From Acetobacteraceae bacterium (lineage in GTDB: Bacteria; Pseudomonadota; Alphaproteobacteria; Acetobacterales; Acetobacteraceae): a DNA stretch of 64,000 bases. Below the pieces are notes generated by a model, which worked only from the letters and a program-made list of their open reading frames with translations, made no database searches and had not been told where the DNA came from. The translations under genes were made by a program, and so were the position numbers. Position 1 is the stretch's first letter; each line of letters begins with the position of its first letter. This document shows, piece after piece, positions 49,234-63,412 of the stretch. Location: the NCBI GenBank assembly GCA_039613835.1, contig CP154827.1:342501-406500 (forward strand), in the 5' to 3' direction.

Positions 49234-50608
49234 TTAAATAGGCAGAGCGTAATTCAGAGAAACAAGCGTCCAAAGCGTGATGAGAAGCGAAACCGGTAGA
49301 AAAATATAAGTGACAATTTTTTCTGCGCGCTTGAGGTAAGAGGAAAATTCTCCATTGAGGAAAAACAAGATCGGCACAAACACCATAATGGCCGTGAAAT
49401 ACCGGCCATTAATCCCCCATATATTGTCATCACCGACCCCATCCTAGGTGAGATATATAGACAGGCTCACGAGAAAAGCGCAGAGCGGAAAATTCAGGAA
49501 CATCAGGATGAGCGGCACTCTTTTGCCCCGCGACCTGACGATAAGCGCGATAAAAGAAATGAGAAGCAGCGGAAATGCGATGCCCACAAAGATGTAATAA
49601 AATATCGGCAGCCAGGCACCATACCAACGGATCGTGCCGATAGATTGCGCCAGCAGGGCCACACCATGTCGAGGCACCGTATTATAAGTGATGCTGAAAA
49701 TCTGTAAGGGGTGATGGAGGAGATAGGCAATTTGCCCTGTCACATTTGATCGCCCGACCCAAGTCGGCGTGATGACGGGACGAATGCCGATTGCACCCCA
49801 AAATATCGTCGGCAGAAAGGATAAGGCCGTCCATGTCAGGATTTTCTTGAACGGCATGGCAAGAAGAGGCGTCGTCAGAACGGGAAATAAAAGGAGGGAC
49901 ATGTAAGGCGGTTTCGGCGCCACTATAATGGAGGATACCGCAAAAAAAAAGGATCAGCCCCGCACGTTTTGTCTCATATGTCTCGGCTTCGTAAGCTTTG
50001 CACAATGCGGCAGAAGCGAGCACACAAAAGGCGATGAGCAGCGCATCATAGGAAATGGAGGCATAAGAGAGCAATACCTCCGGGACACTCATAGCAAAGA
50101 GGAGGAGAAATCGCCGATTGGCCGGAACAATCATGAGGGCAATGAGTGTGATGATGAATGACGTGACCGCCGTCAGGACCCTCATCAGATGCATCGTATC
50201 AAGGACTGAAAAGTCAAAGATCCGTGCAATGTTGATCGCCACCGCATCTGGCAGGTAGAAAATCGGCTCATAGATGACAGTGTTTGAAAATTGGCTGTAT
50301 TCGGTAGGGCCGTTAATCGTATCCTTTTGCGCCTTGACGTGGGCGCCTGCAGGCACCTTCCAATGTCGGTCGAAAAATCCGGGGTAGTAAGCGGCCTGGT
50401 CTTCCTCAAAATTTGTGAGGCTTTCCCCGTCACTGCTCACCGGACTGACTTTTTTACCGATGAGCTGGCCATGCGCGATTTGAAAGGCGCGCCTGAAGTG
50501 ATTGCCGGAATCCGGCTCCATGAATGGGAGTTCGGCGAAACAGAATAAGAGGAGAAAGCAAGCTGTCAGAACGCCATAAAGCGTGATTTGAGGAGAAAGC
50601 TTCATCAA
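49234..50608 (-). pseudogene. DUF2142-type polytopic membrane protein, stop plus frameshift
   Basis: Proteins of this type have 10-12 helices and usually sit in cell-surface polysaccharide clusters. The start (ATG 50608) gives the helix LYGVLTACFLLLFCFAELPF, MEPDSGNHFRRAFQIAHG and later MSVPEVLLSYASISYDALLI. The frame breaks in the run of nine A on the plus strand (49944-49952), where the original text AVSSIIVAPKPPYMSLLLFP begins. It then runs to SLSIYLT and a TAG (49444-49446). The same frame goes on with DGVGDDNIWGINGRYFTAIM and ends at 49234. Family members have a Trp near YLTW, so the stop could be TGG to TAG. Function is inferred only from the neighbouring glycosyltransferase remnant. 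Confidence 0.7.
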
Positions 50609-50683
50609 TGTCCCACCAAAATGCGATAATCAAATCTTGCGATTGAATGGCGCGGGTTATCGACGGTACGGCTTGATCATTTA

Positions 50684-51509
50684 TCCATCCATGCCGGTCC
50701 GGGAAGGGAAAGGTAGCGCGTGCGCTTCTGCTCCTGACGTGCCAGGGTCACACTATCCAGAATAAGGGCGCAGGTCATGGATAAGGCGGCCATAATCTCA
50801 AACCCTGTTGCCAGAAGAGCCGAAGGAAGACGTAAAACGAATCCCGTCTTAAAATAAGTATAAATGATGAGCGCGCCGAAGACGAGTCCGATCAGTGCAA
50901 AAATAAGAGCCAGGAATGAGAAGAAAATCAGGGTCCTTTACTGTTTACACAAATTGACGATTGTATTGAGGATGATGATGCCGTCAGTATAAGTCATTAA
51001 TTTTGAAACTGAACCTGTGGGCGTTCGATGTACCGCGTTGGAACTTCCCCGATCGGCATGCCGAGCTCCAGCGCATAAACTGTAAATTCGGTCTCCGTCT
51101 CAAACCCTCCAGCCAAAGCGGGGAAGGATTTAACGAAGCGTTTTGAAAAAAACTCGATATCCCGAAAGCATATCTGACAGGCGTCGGCCAAATACCCTCG
51201 TGACCATCGCGGTCAGAATTTTATTGCCCAATACATATCCCGACCGATAGGCCGCCTTGCGATCCGTGACGCGCGCGCCATTGACCATGTCCAGGCCCTC
51301 ACGCACCGTCTTCTGCAACATTATCGGCGCGCTGGCCGTCTCATATGTGGCATCACCATCCACAAGGATGTAATAATCAGCATCAATGTCAGCGAACATG
51401 CGCCTGATGACATGGCCCTTGCCCTAGAGCCTCTCCGACCGCACAATCGCGCCCGTTTCCTTTGCGACTTCTATTGTCTTATCAGTCGAATTATTGTCGT
51501 AGACATAAA
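50684..51509 (-). pseudogene. Glycosyltransferase family 2, 5' truncated with two stops
   Basis: This resembles dolichol-phosphate-mannose-synthase-like GT2 enzymes with two C-terminal membrane helices. The remaining text starts at LIYVYDNNSTDKTIEVAKET and continues to GAIVRSERL, where TAG (51424-51426) replaces an expected Gln (QGKG in the family). It goes on with GKGHVIRRMFADIDADYYIL and VDGDATYET. A frame change near 51170 leads to VKSFPALAGGFETETEFTVY, and a TAA at 50938-50940 interrupts the start of the membrane part, RTLIFFSFLALIFALIGLVF. The text ends at 50684. The first 35 residues or so are gone: upstream sequence belongs to a different gene (CNNM/CBS protein) in the same strand. Clearly dead. 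Confidence 0.78.
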
Positions 51510-52262
51510 TAAGAGGGAGTAAGGTTTGGCGCGCACCTTGTCGCGCTGCTTTTCGATCCCCTCATTCACGTCGAGAAAGACAATTTCACCCCGAGGCGTC
51601 ATAGCCGACGTGACGGAGCGATCCTGCAATGCCAGGACGTTCTGAATCAGTTGATGTTCCTGCTTTAGAAGCGCGCCTGACGCCGTCCCCGCGGCGAGGA
51701 TGGCGTTGAGATCCTCCTCCGTCACATTCTGCACGGTTGACGCAGCGGGGATGCGCAGCAGCCCGAGCAGAAAGTCGGAAATTTTCGTGAAAAGCCACAC
51801 AGCCGGATAAAGCAGCTTCAATGCGAGGGTGAGAAACACGCCCATACGCAAAGCGATACGATCCGGGTCGTTAATCGCCACGCCTTTTGGCAGCAGATCC
51901 GCGAAGAGCACAAACAACCCGGTGACAAGAACGAAGGATAATGCCGCCGCGCTTTTTGTGCTGATGTCGTTACTTACGCCCAATTGCATGAAAACACTGG
52001 AGAAGGCTGGCGTCAGGAGCTCACTCGACACCACACCGCCCAGAACGCCGACAGCATTGAGGCAGATCTGCAGAACGGTAATGACCTGCCCACTATTGCG
52101 CCGTAATTTCAGGAAGGTTTGTGCTCGGCTATCGCCCTGTTCCGCAAGGGAACGCAGGCACATCTCCCGCGCTACGGCGAAAGAAATCTCCGACAGGGAG
52201 ATGAATATAGAGATAGCGATCAAGGCAAGAATTGATGCGGCTCCGAATAGAAACAGCGTCAT
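51509..52262 (-). pseudogene. CNNM/CorC-type (DUF21 and CBS) membrane protein, 3' truncated
   Basis: These proteins (CorB/CorC, HlyC family) have a membrane DUF21 domain, two CBS domains and a CorC_HlyC domain and act in magnesium/cobalt handling. ATG 52262 gives the DUF21 helices (FLFGAASILALIAISIFISL, QICLNAVGVLGGVVSSELL, GLFVLFADLLPKGVAINDPD) and the linker ASTVQNVTEEDLNAILAAG. The first CBS domain starts (VTSAMTPRGEIVFLDVNEGI) but after DKVRAKPYS, at about 51509, the sequence becomes glycosyltransferase text out of frame and stops at 51471. About 170 residues (most of the CBS pair and the C-terminal domain) are missing. The clean join of two partial genes on one strand indicates a deletion. 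Confidence 0.78.
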
Positions 52263-52353
52263 CGAAATATCCTTACGCTCAAGTTAAGTGTACATCGCAT
52301 GGGGCCACATTCTAGCCTTTGAAATGTGGCGCTGTCGAGATAAAACGCATGTT

Positions 52354-56104
<3,751 letters not shown>

Positions 56105-56131
56105 GAAAGCCGATCCTTATCCCTTGCGCGC

Positions 56132-57058
56132 TCATGAGCGGCGCGCCCCTCGACTTTCATACGCATCGAGAGGAGGAACCGTTTTAAAAATCCAGTTCCA
56201 TACACGCTTGAAGAAGTTCGGACGTTCTATTTTTGGGGGGACAGTGCCCTCTTTCGTGATCAGGCCGTTATAGCGCAATATGTCATAAGCGCGCTCATAA
56301 CATCGGCTGCGCGGGTAATTATAACCGAGGACGGAGGCCGCCTCGCGCGCATCATCCGTTAGGCCGAGCTGGAGATTGACCTCTACCAGGCGTTCCAACG
56401 CTTCAGGCACGTGGTTCGTCGTTTGGAAATCATCGATAACGCGCTGATAACGCCCGATCGCGGATTCATAATTGCGTTGCTTCTGATAAAAACGCCCGAC
56501 GAGCATTTCCTTACCGGCAAGGTGATCACGGCATAGATCGATCTTGAGTCGTGCATCGCGTGCATAGGCCGTCTCGGGGTAACGTGTTACGACCTCCTGC
56601 AAAGCGCCGAGCGCCTCAAGCGTCCCCCGCTGGTCGCGATCCACCGTGCCGATTTCCTCAAAGAAACAGAGCGCGCGTAGATAATAGGCGTAAGCGGCGT
56701 CCGGACTGGTGGGGTGAAGGAGGAGGTAGCGCTCAAGCTGCTGCACCGCCTGCGGATAGGCATTTTGCAGATAGAAGGCATACCCCTCCATCAACTCGGC
56801 ATTACCGACATAGCCCGAATAAGGGTAGTTTTGCTGTAAGGCCTCAAATTGCTCACTCGCCAGCTTGTAGCGACCGGCATGTAGGGCATCTATGCCGTAA
56901 TTATAAAGTGTTTCCGGGCTGCCAACCGTTTTCGGGGCAGGCGTGTCGTCATGGTGAGCGCACGCCACAAGGGCGAGGGCACTCAGGACGGAACAGGTCA
57001 CAACGCTGGAGCGCGCCCGCTTGGCGCTTCGAGATCGAAAATCGATTTTCACGTGCAT
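56132..57058 (-). CDS. bamD: Outer membrane assembly lipoprotein BamD
   Basis: BamD is the essential lipoprotein partner of BamA in inserting outer-membrane proteins. The signal peptide ends in the lipobox LVAC (SALALVACAHHDD). The mature protein has the tetratricopeptide-type repeats typical of BamD: LYNYGIDALHAGRYKLASEQ, FEALQQNYPYSGYVGNAELM, YYLRALCFFEEIGTVDRDQR and YARDARLKIDLCRDHLAGKE. The length of 308 residues and intact frame fit. It lies between lpxC and recN, a common alphaproteobacterial order (lpxC-bamD-recN-ligA). Confidence 0.94.
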   Translation of the reverse strand: MHVKIDFRSRSAKRARSSVVTCSVLSALALVACAHHDDTPAPKTVGSPETLYNYGIDALHAGRYKLASEQFEALQQNYPYSGYVGNAELMEGYAFYLQNAYPQAVQQLERYLLLHPTSPDAAYAYYLRALCFFEEIGTVDRDQRGTLEALGALQEVVTRYPETAYARDARLKIDLCRDHLAGKEMLVGRFYQKQRNYESAIGRYQRVIDDFQTTNHVPEALERLVEVNLQLGLTDDAREAASVLGYNYPRSRCYERAYDILRYNGLITKEGTVPPKIERPNFFKRVWNWIFKTVPPLDAYESRGARRS

Positions 57059-57130
57059 GCCGACTCTTCCGATGATCTGAAATCTTATAGCATGCCTCCG
57101 CTATTGCGGAAGCCCCAACACGCATGAAAA

Positions 57131-58135
57131 CTAGGCGACGGCGTGGAGGGGTGCATTGACGCCATGAAGGGGCGATATCACGCACCAATTGGCCTTATCG
57201 GCGAAAACGGCACGAAGGAGCCGGTTATTGATTTCGTGCCCGCATTTATATCCGACAAACTGCCCCTCAATCTGGGCGCCTGCAAGATACATGTCCCCGA
57301 TCGCATCGAGGATTTTATGTCGGGCACATTCATCCTGATAACGAAAACCCCCTTCATTGAGGATTTTGGCGCCATCGACCACAACAGCATTATCGAGGGA
57401 ACCGCCTTTCGCCAGACCGGCTTTGCGCAGCGCCTCAATTTCCTTCATATTGACAAAAGTGCGGCTGTCACAAATGTCGCGGCGGAAAATGGCCTCTGAC
57501 AAAGTGATGTCCCGATGCTGAAATCCGATCGCCTGCGCGGAGAAATCAATTGAGACGCTCAGGCTGAAAGCGCCTTCCTGCGGTCGCAATTCGGCAAATG
57601 CGCCGTGCATACCCGTGACACGCACAACACGTTTGACGGAAATAATCGGGCAGGGTGAGCCAAGATTTTGTCGCCCCGCGCACCGGATGAGAAAATCAAA
57701 CGCGGCGGAAGAGCCATCGAAAACTGGTGTTTCCGGTCCGTCGAGCGTGATCAGCGCATTTGTGATGTGATTGGCATGAAGCGCCGCCATGAAATGCTCA
57801 ATCGTGGCAACGCGTATATGCGGCGCATCCGCAATCCCGATGACGGTGCTCAGGCGCGTATCAATGACATGGTCAAAAAGCGCGGGAATAAGGGGGGAGC
57901 CCGGTAAATCCGTACGCTGAAAGCGAATGCCGAAGCCCACGGGTGCCGGCAGAAGCGCAAGATTGACTTCATGCCCCGAATGAAGCGCGACGCCGCGGCA
58001 GTGAATAGGGTTGGCGAAACTCGTCTGATAGCGAAGGAAACGATGATCCTGCCCGTGACCATGACGGTTTGCGGGGGAGAGCGGCGCGTCGAGATCGCGT
58101 GCTTCCTCAGGTGGCGAACCGGCCAGACCGTGCAT
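57131..58135 (-). CDS. lpxC: UDP-3-O-acyl-N-acetylglucosamine deacetylase LpxC
   Basis: LpxC catalyses the committed, zinc-dependent step of lipid A synthesis. The start at ATG 58135 follows GAGGGG; upstream ATGs lack such a site. Motifs: CRGVALHSGHEVNLALLPAP, RVATIEHFMAALHANHITNA (zinc His), ICDSRTFVNMKEIEALRKAG, GGSLDNAVVVDG and QDECARHKILDAIGDMYLAG (zinc His and Asp). About 334 residues, intact. It lies downstream of ftsZ. Confidence 0.95.
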   Translation of the reverse strand: MHGLAGSPPEEARDLDAPLSPANRHGHGQDHRFLRYQTSFANPIHCRGVALHSGHEVNLALLPAPVGFGIRFQRTDLPGSPLIPALFDHVIDTRLSTVIGIADAPHIRVATIEHFMAALHANHITNALITLDGPETPVFDGSSAAFDFLIRCAGRQNLGSPCPIISVKRVVRVTGMHGAFAELRPQEGAFSLSVSIDFSAQAIGFQHRDITLSEAIFRRDICDSRTFVNMKEIEALRKAGLAKGGSLDNAVVVDGAKILNEGGFRYQDECARHKILDAIGDMYLAGAQIEGQFVGYKCGHEINNRLLRAVFADKANWCVISPLHGVNAPLHAVA

Positions 58136-58329
58136 GACATTCCCCTCAGGAGTAGTTGATGCGCCGGGGCGCAGTCTTTCTTTTACGCCGGGAGAATGAC
58201 GCATGCCAGTCAAGCTTTGTTGCCAAATGTTACGTTGCCGGGGGATTTGAAACCATTTTCTCAATGGCTTCCAGGGTGAGAGAGGGCCTTTCGCGTGTCA
58301 GAACGCGCTCGGCCCTCCCTGAGGCAGCT

Positions 58330-59769
58330 TCAACGATCCCGACGGAGGAAAGCGGGGATATCGAGCGCTTCATCATCATTCGGGTCAAGCTGCGCCTGAC
58401 CCGGTTTGAAATCGGCGCGCTCCACGATCATCGGTTCCGCACGAACAGGCGTCGCGTCCGAAGCGCCGTTCGGGGCTGGTCTTCCCCGCAGGACACCTGT
58501 CACCAAACCCATGAACCCGCGAGAGTGCGGGGGCTCAGGCGCTGGCTGCGCCCCTGAGAAAAGCCCTGAGCGCGGGGAGGGCGCACGCACCGGCTCAGTA
58601 GGGCGCATCGGTGCGGCGGCAGGGCGCAGTGCCTCCTGAGAAGCGGATGGCGGGGGCGTGACGCTTGCACTTCCGAGAGTATTAAGCTCTGAGGTGGCGT
58701 CGCGTTTCTCATCGCTTGAGGCCGCATCTGACTGCGCCTGGGTGGCGGCTTTCTCAGCCTCTGCGGCGCGCGCAGCCTCCATCGCGGCGGCGGCCTTGGC
58801 GGCGTCAATACCAGTTGCAACGACGGAAACGCGGATACGGCCATTCAACTCCGGATCAATGGCGGACCCCCAGATGATCGTCGCATCCTCGGCGACTTCC
58901 TGCCGGATGCGCTCCGCCGCCTGATCGACTTCATAAAGCGTCATGTCGTCACCGCCTGTGATGTTGATCAGCAGCCCGCGCGCCCCGGCCATCGATGTAT
59001 CATCGAGAAGCGGGTTCGAGATCGCATCATTCGCCGCCATCAAGGCGCGGTCTTCACCTTCTGCCTCACCTGTGCCCATCATGGCTTTGCCCATTTCAGC
59101 CATGACCGTGCGGATATCGGCGAAGTCAAGATTGATCAGTCCCGGCGCCAGCATCAGATCCGTCACGCCGCGCACACCCATATAGAGCACCTTGTCCGCC
59201 ATCTTGAAGGCTTCACGCAACGTTGTGCGCTCAGACGCCATGCGGAAAAGGTTCTGATTGGGGATGACAATCAACGTATCAACATATTGCTGTAATTCAG
59301 CAACCCCGGCATCAGCCAGGACCTTACGTTTCTGTCCTTCAAAAGCGAAGGGCGTGCTGACAACCCCGACCGTCAGGGTTTTACGCTCACGCGCCATTTT
59401 CGCGATGACTGGGGCGGCGCCTGTGCCTGTGCCGCCACCCATACCTGCCGTCACGAAAATCATGTGCGCACCGTCAATGTGGCGGGTGATCTCATCCGCA
59501 GCTTCCTCCGCCGCGGCGCGCCCGATTTCGGGCTTTGCGCCGGCGCCGAGGCCCTGCGTCAAATGTGGCCCCAATTGCACCCGACGCTCAACCTTGGCAT
59601 TGGCCAGTGCCTGGGCGTCCGTGTTGGCGACCACAAATTCCACACCCTGAAGTTGCATCTCGATCATATTATTGACGGCATTCATCCCGCCGCCGCCGAC
59701 GCCAATAACCGTGATTTTGGGAGAAAAATCGGAATGGGTGAATTGCGGGGCGGTGAGATTGAGCGTCAT
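58330..59769 (-). CDS. ftsZ: Cell division protein FtsZ
   Basis: FtsZ is the tubulin-like GTPase that forms the division ring. ATG 59769 ([20 protein letters not shown]) is chosen over an upstream start because the family begins just before [19 protein letters not shown]. The GTP-binding motif is [19 protein letters not shown], with [20 protein letters not shown] and [21 protein letters not shown] long linker rich in Ala, Pro and Ser (about 130 residues) leads to the conserved tail peptide [10 protein letters not shown], which binds FtsA and ZipA-type partners. The 479-residue frame is intact. Confidence 0.97.
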   Translation of the reverse strand: MTLNLTAPQFTHSDFSPKITVIGVGGGGMNAVNNMIEMQLQGVEFVVANTDAQALANAKVERRVQLGPHLTQGLGAGAKPEIGRAAAEEAADEITRHIDGAHMIFVTAGMGGGTGTGAAPVIAKMARERKTLTVGVVSTPFAFEGQKRKVLADAGVAELQQYVDTLIVIPNQNLFRMASERTTLREAFKMADKVLYMGVRGVTDLMLAPGLINLDFADIRTVMAEMGKAMMGTGEAEGEDRALMAANDAISNPLLDDTSMAGARGLLINITGGDDMTLYEVDQAAERIRQEVAEDATIIWGSAIDPELNGRIRVSVVATGIDAAKAAAAMEAARAAEAEKAATQAQSDAASSDEKRDATSELNTLGSASVTPPPSASQEALRPAAAPMRPTEPVRAPSPRSGLFSGAQPAPEPPHSRGFMGLVTGVLRGRPAPNGASDATPVRAEPMIVERADFKPGQAQLDPNDDEALDIPAFLRRDR

Positions 59770-60052
59770 TTGGAATCCAGAGCCAGAATCGGGTTTTCGA
59801 ACTATCAATATTTGGCGGGGAACGCATCCTCGCGCGCACTCGCGTCAAATCTTTGAGGCCAGTCAGACCATTTATAAAAGGTCCTGCTTACTTGAAAAGG
59901 CTTTAAAAGGTATCCCAATAGTAAACTCCCATTCAATCAAGCAGGCAAGGCGTGGCGGGCCTGTCTGCCCTGCGCGTGTGCTCTATGGTCCTGTGTGGGG
60001 CGCGACGCGCGCATGAAGTTTGCCAATAAATGACTCACCTCGCGGACCTGAG
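59770..60052. other. ftsA-ftsZ intergenic region with a hairpin at its ftsA side
   Basis: This is an unusually long gap (about 280 bases) between ftsA and ftsZ, which suggests that ftsZ has its own promoter here. Just after the ftsA stop, ATGACTCA and TGAGTCAT (60029-60036 with 60048-60055) form a hairpin followed on the minus strand by TTTATT. It could be a weak terminator or processing signal. No gene is present. Confidence 0.45.
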
Positions 60053-61426
60053 TCATCCTCGTAATCTTTGAATGAAGCGCAACAGAGCGTGCTGAGTTCG
60101 CGGCTCAGGTGAATAAGCGTCCTTGAAATTTACATCAGCCCCCGTTGCCCAGGCCAATAAGCCTGACGCCGTAGCGAACCCGGCCGCATTTGCGCCCGTC
60201 TCCGGCAGGCCGGAAATATGCATGGGTCGTCCCAGTCGAACTGGTCGATTGAGGATGCGCGCGGCGGCCAGGCCCAGCCCTTCGAGGAGGGAGGCCCCGC
60301 CCGTGATCACCACCCGCTCCCGCGAGGCGCGGCCGAAACCGGCCTCGGCGAGGCGGTCACGCACCAGCTCCAGTGTTTCTTCAATCCGTGGCCGGATGGC
60401 GGTGACGAGGCGCGCGCGTGAGACGCGATTAAGTGAGCCCGTGCGCTCCCCGATCAGCTGAACCGGAAATGTATCCCGGGAATCTTCGATCGCGACGTCG
60501 GCCGCGCCATATTTCGTCTTGAGACGCTCCGCCTCATCCAGGGAGACGGAGAGGTAACCTGCCAGATCGCGCGTGACATGCAGCCCCCCCACAGGGATGA
60601 AACTTGTATGCAGCAATGCGCCCTCACCAAATACGGCGATGGATGTCGTCCCACCCCCCATATCGATCACGGTCGCGCCGAGGTCACGCTCATCCTTCGC
60701 CAGAACAGCCAGGCCGGAGGCGAAAGGCGCGGAGACAAAATTGCGCACTTTGAGTTCCGCACGTGAGACGGCGGAGGTCAGGGTCGCCAGCGCATTGGAG
60801 GCAGCGTCGACAACATGCAGCCGCGCCGTCAATTGCTCACAAAGCTGCCCGCGCGGATCAACAAGCCCGCCAATATCATCGACGATAAAACCGATCGGCA
60901 TCGTGTGTATGACGCTCCGCCCTTCCACCACGGCGCGCATCTGCCCTTCCGCCACGACGCGCTCCATATCCGCTTCCGTGACTTCCCGCCCGCCAATGGG
61001 CATGCGCGCGTTATATAGGTTGCTCGTCGGCTGCCCGCAGGAGAGATTGATGGTGACCTCATCTAGGCGGCGATCAGCGGCCTCCTCTGCCTGGCCCACT
61101 GTGGCGCGGATGGCGCGCTCTGCCTCCGCAAAATCAATGACCGTGCCATTTCGGATCCCGTGAGACCGCCGCCATCCATAGCCAAGGATGCGCAACATGC
61201 CATTAGTTTCCGCACGCCCGATCAGACATGTCATTTTTGTGGAGCCGATATCCAGCACGCCGAAAACGCCAGGGCGAACGTAGCGCGGCGGCGGCTCATC
61301 CAAAGGTGGCAATGACAGGATTTCGCTTTCAGCACGGCCTGAAGATTTTCGCGCACCAGAGCGCTCCTCCAGCGATACGGCGGTGCGGTTTGAAAGCATC
61401 ACGGGTTTCTGCGGATTATCTGTCAT
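60053..61426 (-). CDS. ftsA: Cell division protein FtsA
   Basis: FtsA is the actin-like protein that ties FtsZ to the membrane. Motifs of the ATPase fold are FGVLDIGSTKMTCLIGRA (phosphate 1), TVIDMGGGTTSIAVFGEGAL (phosphate 2) and RVVITGGASLLEGLGLAAAR (adenosine). The 1C-domain region HTMPIGFIVDDIGGLVDPRG is present, and the C-terminus ends in a short amphipathic membrane helix (HALLRFIQRLRG). The N-terminal 40 residues are an extra polar extension. 457 residues, intact. Confidence 0.96.
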   Translation of the reverse strand: MTDNPQKPVMLSNRTAVSLEERSGARKSSGRAESEILSLPPLDEPPPRYVRPGVFGVLDIGSTKMTCLIGRAETNGMLRILGYGWRRSHGIRNGTVIDFAEAERAIRATVGQAEEAADRRLDEVTINLSCGQPTSNLYNARMPIGGREVTEADMERVVAEGQMRAVVEGRSVIHTMPIGFIVDDIGGLVDPRGQLCEQLTARLHVVDAASNALATLTSAVSRAELKVRNFVSAPFASGLAVLAKDERDLGATVIDMGGGTTSIAVFGEGALLHTSFIPVGGLHVTRDLAGYLSVSLDEAERLKTKYGAADVAIEDSRDTFPVQLIGERTGSLNRVSRARLVTAIRPRIEETLELVRDRLAEAGFGRASRERVVITGGASLLEGLGLAAARILNRPVRLGRPMHISGLPETGANAAGFATASGLLAWATGADVNFKDAYSPEPRTQHALLRFIQRLRG

Positions 61427-61454
61427 GATGTTGCGTCGCGCTCAGCCAGTCTCG

Positions 61455-62468
61455 TCAGGGCGTCAGAGGGAGAGGAAGCACGCGGCCTGAAGGGGGCGGC
61501 GCGCGGGGCGGTGTCGGAACATTGTCTCCATGGGGGGACTTATCGGGCGGATGGCCATCGGACGACGTTTTTCCAGGGGATGCATGTTGCGTCTTCAGGA
61601 GATCCTGCGCCGCATTATTGCTGACAGATTGAGATGGCGGCAGGCGGATCACCATGCGATCAGAGAGACGCATATCGATAAGGGGGACGGGGCGCTCAAG
61701 CAGGCGAAATTTCTGCTGGTAGCTTGTCACGCGCTTTAACGCTTCCCGCTCATGTCCTTCCGGAAGGTAAATCTGCGTGCCATCCTTGAGTAAAAGCGTC
61801 CAGCGACGGTGCCCCACCCGGATGGAGGCGGCGACAAAAGGCCGGACGACCGGCGCCTCAGCCAAAGCGGCGAGGAAATCCGGCGCGGCCTTATCCGCCC
61901 CGTCACCCACTACAAGCGGAAGTGATATAAAAGCCCGGACGTGATCACGCAGCCCGAAAGCATCAGCGATTTGGTCCCCGTCCCGGTTGATCAACATGAA
62001 TTTGCCCTTGATCTGCCAGATGGCCAGCGGGTCACGTTCCTCAAGCACGATGCGCACTGTATCGGGCATACGCCGCTGAACCGTGACATTTGAGACAAAC
62101 AGCAACGCACTCAGACGTTTCTGCGCGTCCGCAATTGCAAAACTGAAAATGGGTTTCCCGCGTGCTGCGCCCAAAGCTTTTTCCACCTCCGCCCGCGACG
62201 TCAGTCGCGCACCGATGATATCGATGTGGTTGATGGGTAATAAAGTATGGTCCTCCAGCCAGGATCTGAAAATATCGTTCCGCGATTGTGAAATTTGCTG
62301 AAAAAAAAGGTAACCGCACCCGCCCAGCACCGCGACGAGGAGTGTCACAAAGATAATCTGCGGCGCGGCGCGACGGAGGCGCCGCAGGAACATCGCGATG
62401 CGGGAGGGGCGGTCCTGAAGATAAACGTCGCGTGCCGGCGGCTTTCTCTCTGATCGTGCTCTTGTCAT
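61455..62468 (-). CDS. ftsQ: Cell division protein FtsQ
   Basis: FtsQ is the bitopic scaffold of the division complex. ATG 62468 overlaps the ddl stop (ATGA). The N-terminus is basic (RARSERKPPARD), followed by a membrane helix (PQIIFVTLLVAVLGGCGYLF), the POTRA domain (LPINHIDIIGARLTSRAEVE and KALGAARGKPIFSFAIADAQ) and the beta domain (VRIVLEERDPLAIWQIKGKF). It ends in a proline-rich tail. About 337 residues, intact. Confidence 0.92.
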   Translation of the reverse strand: MTRARSERKPPARDVYLQDRPSRIAMFLRRLRRAAPQIIFVTLLVAVLGGCGYLFFQQISQSRNDIFRSWLEDHTLLPINHIDIIGARLTSRAEVEKALGAARGKPIFSFAIADAQKRLSALLFVSNVTVQRRMPDTVRIVLEERDPLAIWQIKGKFMLINRDGDQIADAFGLRDHVRAFISLPLVVGDGADKAAPDFLAALAEAPVVRPFVAASIRVGHRRWTLLLKDGTQIYLPEGHEREALKRVTSYQQKFRLLERPVPLIDMRLSDRMVIRLPPSQSVSNNAAQDLLKTQHASPGKTSSDGHPPDKSPHGDNVPTPPRAPPPSGRVLPLPLTP

Positions 62469-63412
62469 CCCCGCACCTTGCGTCGACCCCAGGCCTCCTG
62501 CACGATCCAATCGCAAAGTTGGGAAAAATCCATCCCGCAATGGGCCGCTTGCTCGGGCAGTAATGAGGTCGGGGTCATGCCCGGTTGCGTATTGACTTCA
62601 AGGATGACCAGTCCGTTTTCCAACCGCGACTCATCATATCGGAAATCCGCACGTGTGGCACCGCGGCAGTCCAGGGCGGCGTGGGCCTCCCTGGCATATC
62701 GCAGCGCATCCTCAAAAATCCGCCCGGGTATGTCGGCTGGCAAGCTGTGCCGTGACCCACCCGCCGCATATTTGGCGTGGTAATTATAAAACCCGTCCTG
62801 CGCGGACGCAGCCACGATATCCGTGACGGTCAGAGGGCGCTCTCCCAACACGCTGACGGTTAATTCCCGCCCCGGGATGAAGGCTTCAGCGAGGAGGATG
62901 TCGCCATAGTTCCAGCTTGACGCAATGTCCCGTCGCTGCGTCGCTGCATCATCACCCTTGATGACATGCACCCCGAAAGACGAGCCTTCCGCGATGGGTT
63001 TGACAACATAGGGCGTTTCGAAAGGATGTGCGGCGGCAAGTTCTGCCGGGGTGAGGAGTTTCCCCGGCGCGATGGGGATGCCAGCCGCTGCGAAAATCTG
63101 GCGCGAGGCGACTTTATTCATCGCGAGAGAGGAGGTGCGTATATCGCAATGCGTGTAAGGCAGGTCCAGCCACTCCAACACACCCTGAATGGCGCCATCC
63201 TCCCCAAGTGAACCATGAAGGTTATTGAAGACGACATCCGGCGTGCAGGCCCGAATTTCCTGGATCGTGGCGGCGATATCCGCACCGACATCGATCAGGG
63301 TTGTGGCATAACCATATGCCTGCAGGCCTTCCGCCACGGCGAGGCCGCCTCTCAGGCTGACATCTCGCTCATGGCTGATGCCACCATGCAGAATCGCGAC
63401 GTGAAGGCTCAT
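62465..63412 (-). CDS. ddl: D-alanine--D-alanine ligase Ddl
   Basis: Ddl makes the D-Ala-D-Ala dipeptide for peptidoglycan. From ATG 63412 the ATP-grasp protein is 315 residues: VAILHGGISHERDVSLRGGL, VFNNLHGSLGEDGAIQGVLE, PYVVKPIAEGSSFGVHVIKG, EAFIPGRELTVSVLGERPLT and the C-terminal metal site LVILEVNTQPGMTPTSLLPE. It overlaps murB upstream and ftsQ downstream, as in a tightly coupled murB-ddl-ftsQ operon. Confidence 0.96.
   Translation of the reverse strand: MSLHVAILHGGISHERDVSLRGGLAVAEGLQAYGYATTLIDVGADIAATIQEIRACTPDVVFNNLHGSLGEDGAIQGVLEWLDLPYTHCDIRTSSLAMNKVASRQIFAAAGIPIAPGKLLTPAELAAAHPFETPYVVKPIAEGSSFGVHVIKGDDAATQRRDIASSWNYGDILLAEAFIPGRELTVSVLGERPLTVTDIVAASAQDGFYNYHAKYAAGGSRHSLPADIPGRIFEDALRYAREAHAALDCRGATRADFRYDESRLENGLVILEVNTQPGMTPTSLLPEQAAHCGMDFSQLCDWIVQEAWGRRKVRG

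Noticed and set aside
58406..59856. Long open frames antisense to ftsZ, and similar antisense frames over ftsA, ffh and the PKS-NRPS
   Set aside because: They mirror the codon pattern of G+C-rich genes on the other strand, have no family resemblance or ribosome sites, and overlap well-identified genes completely.
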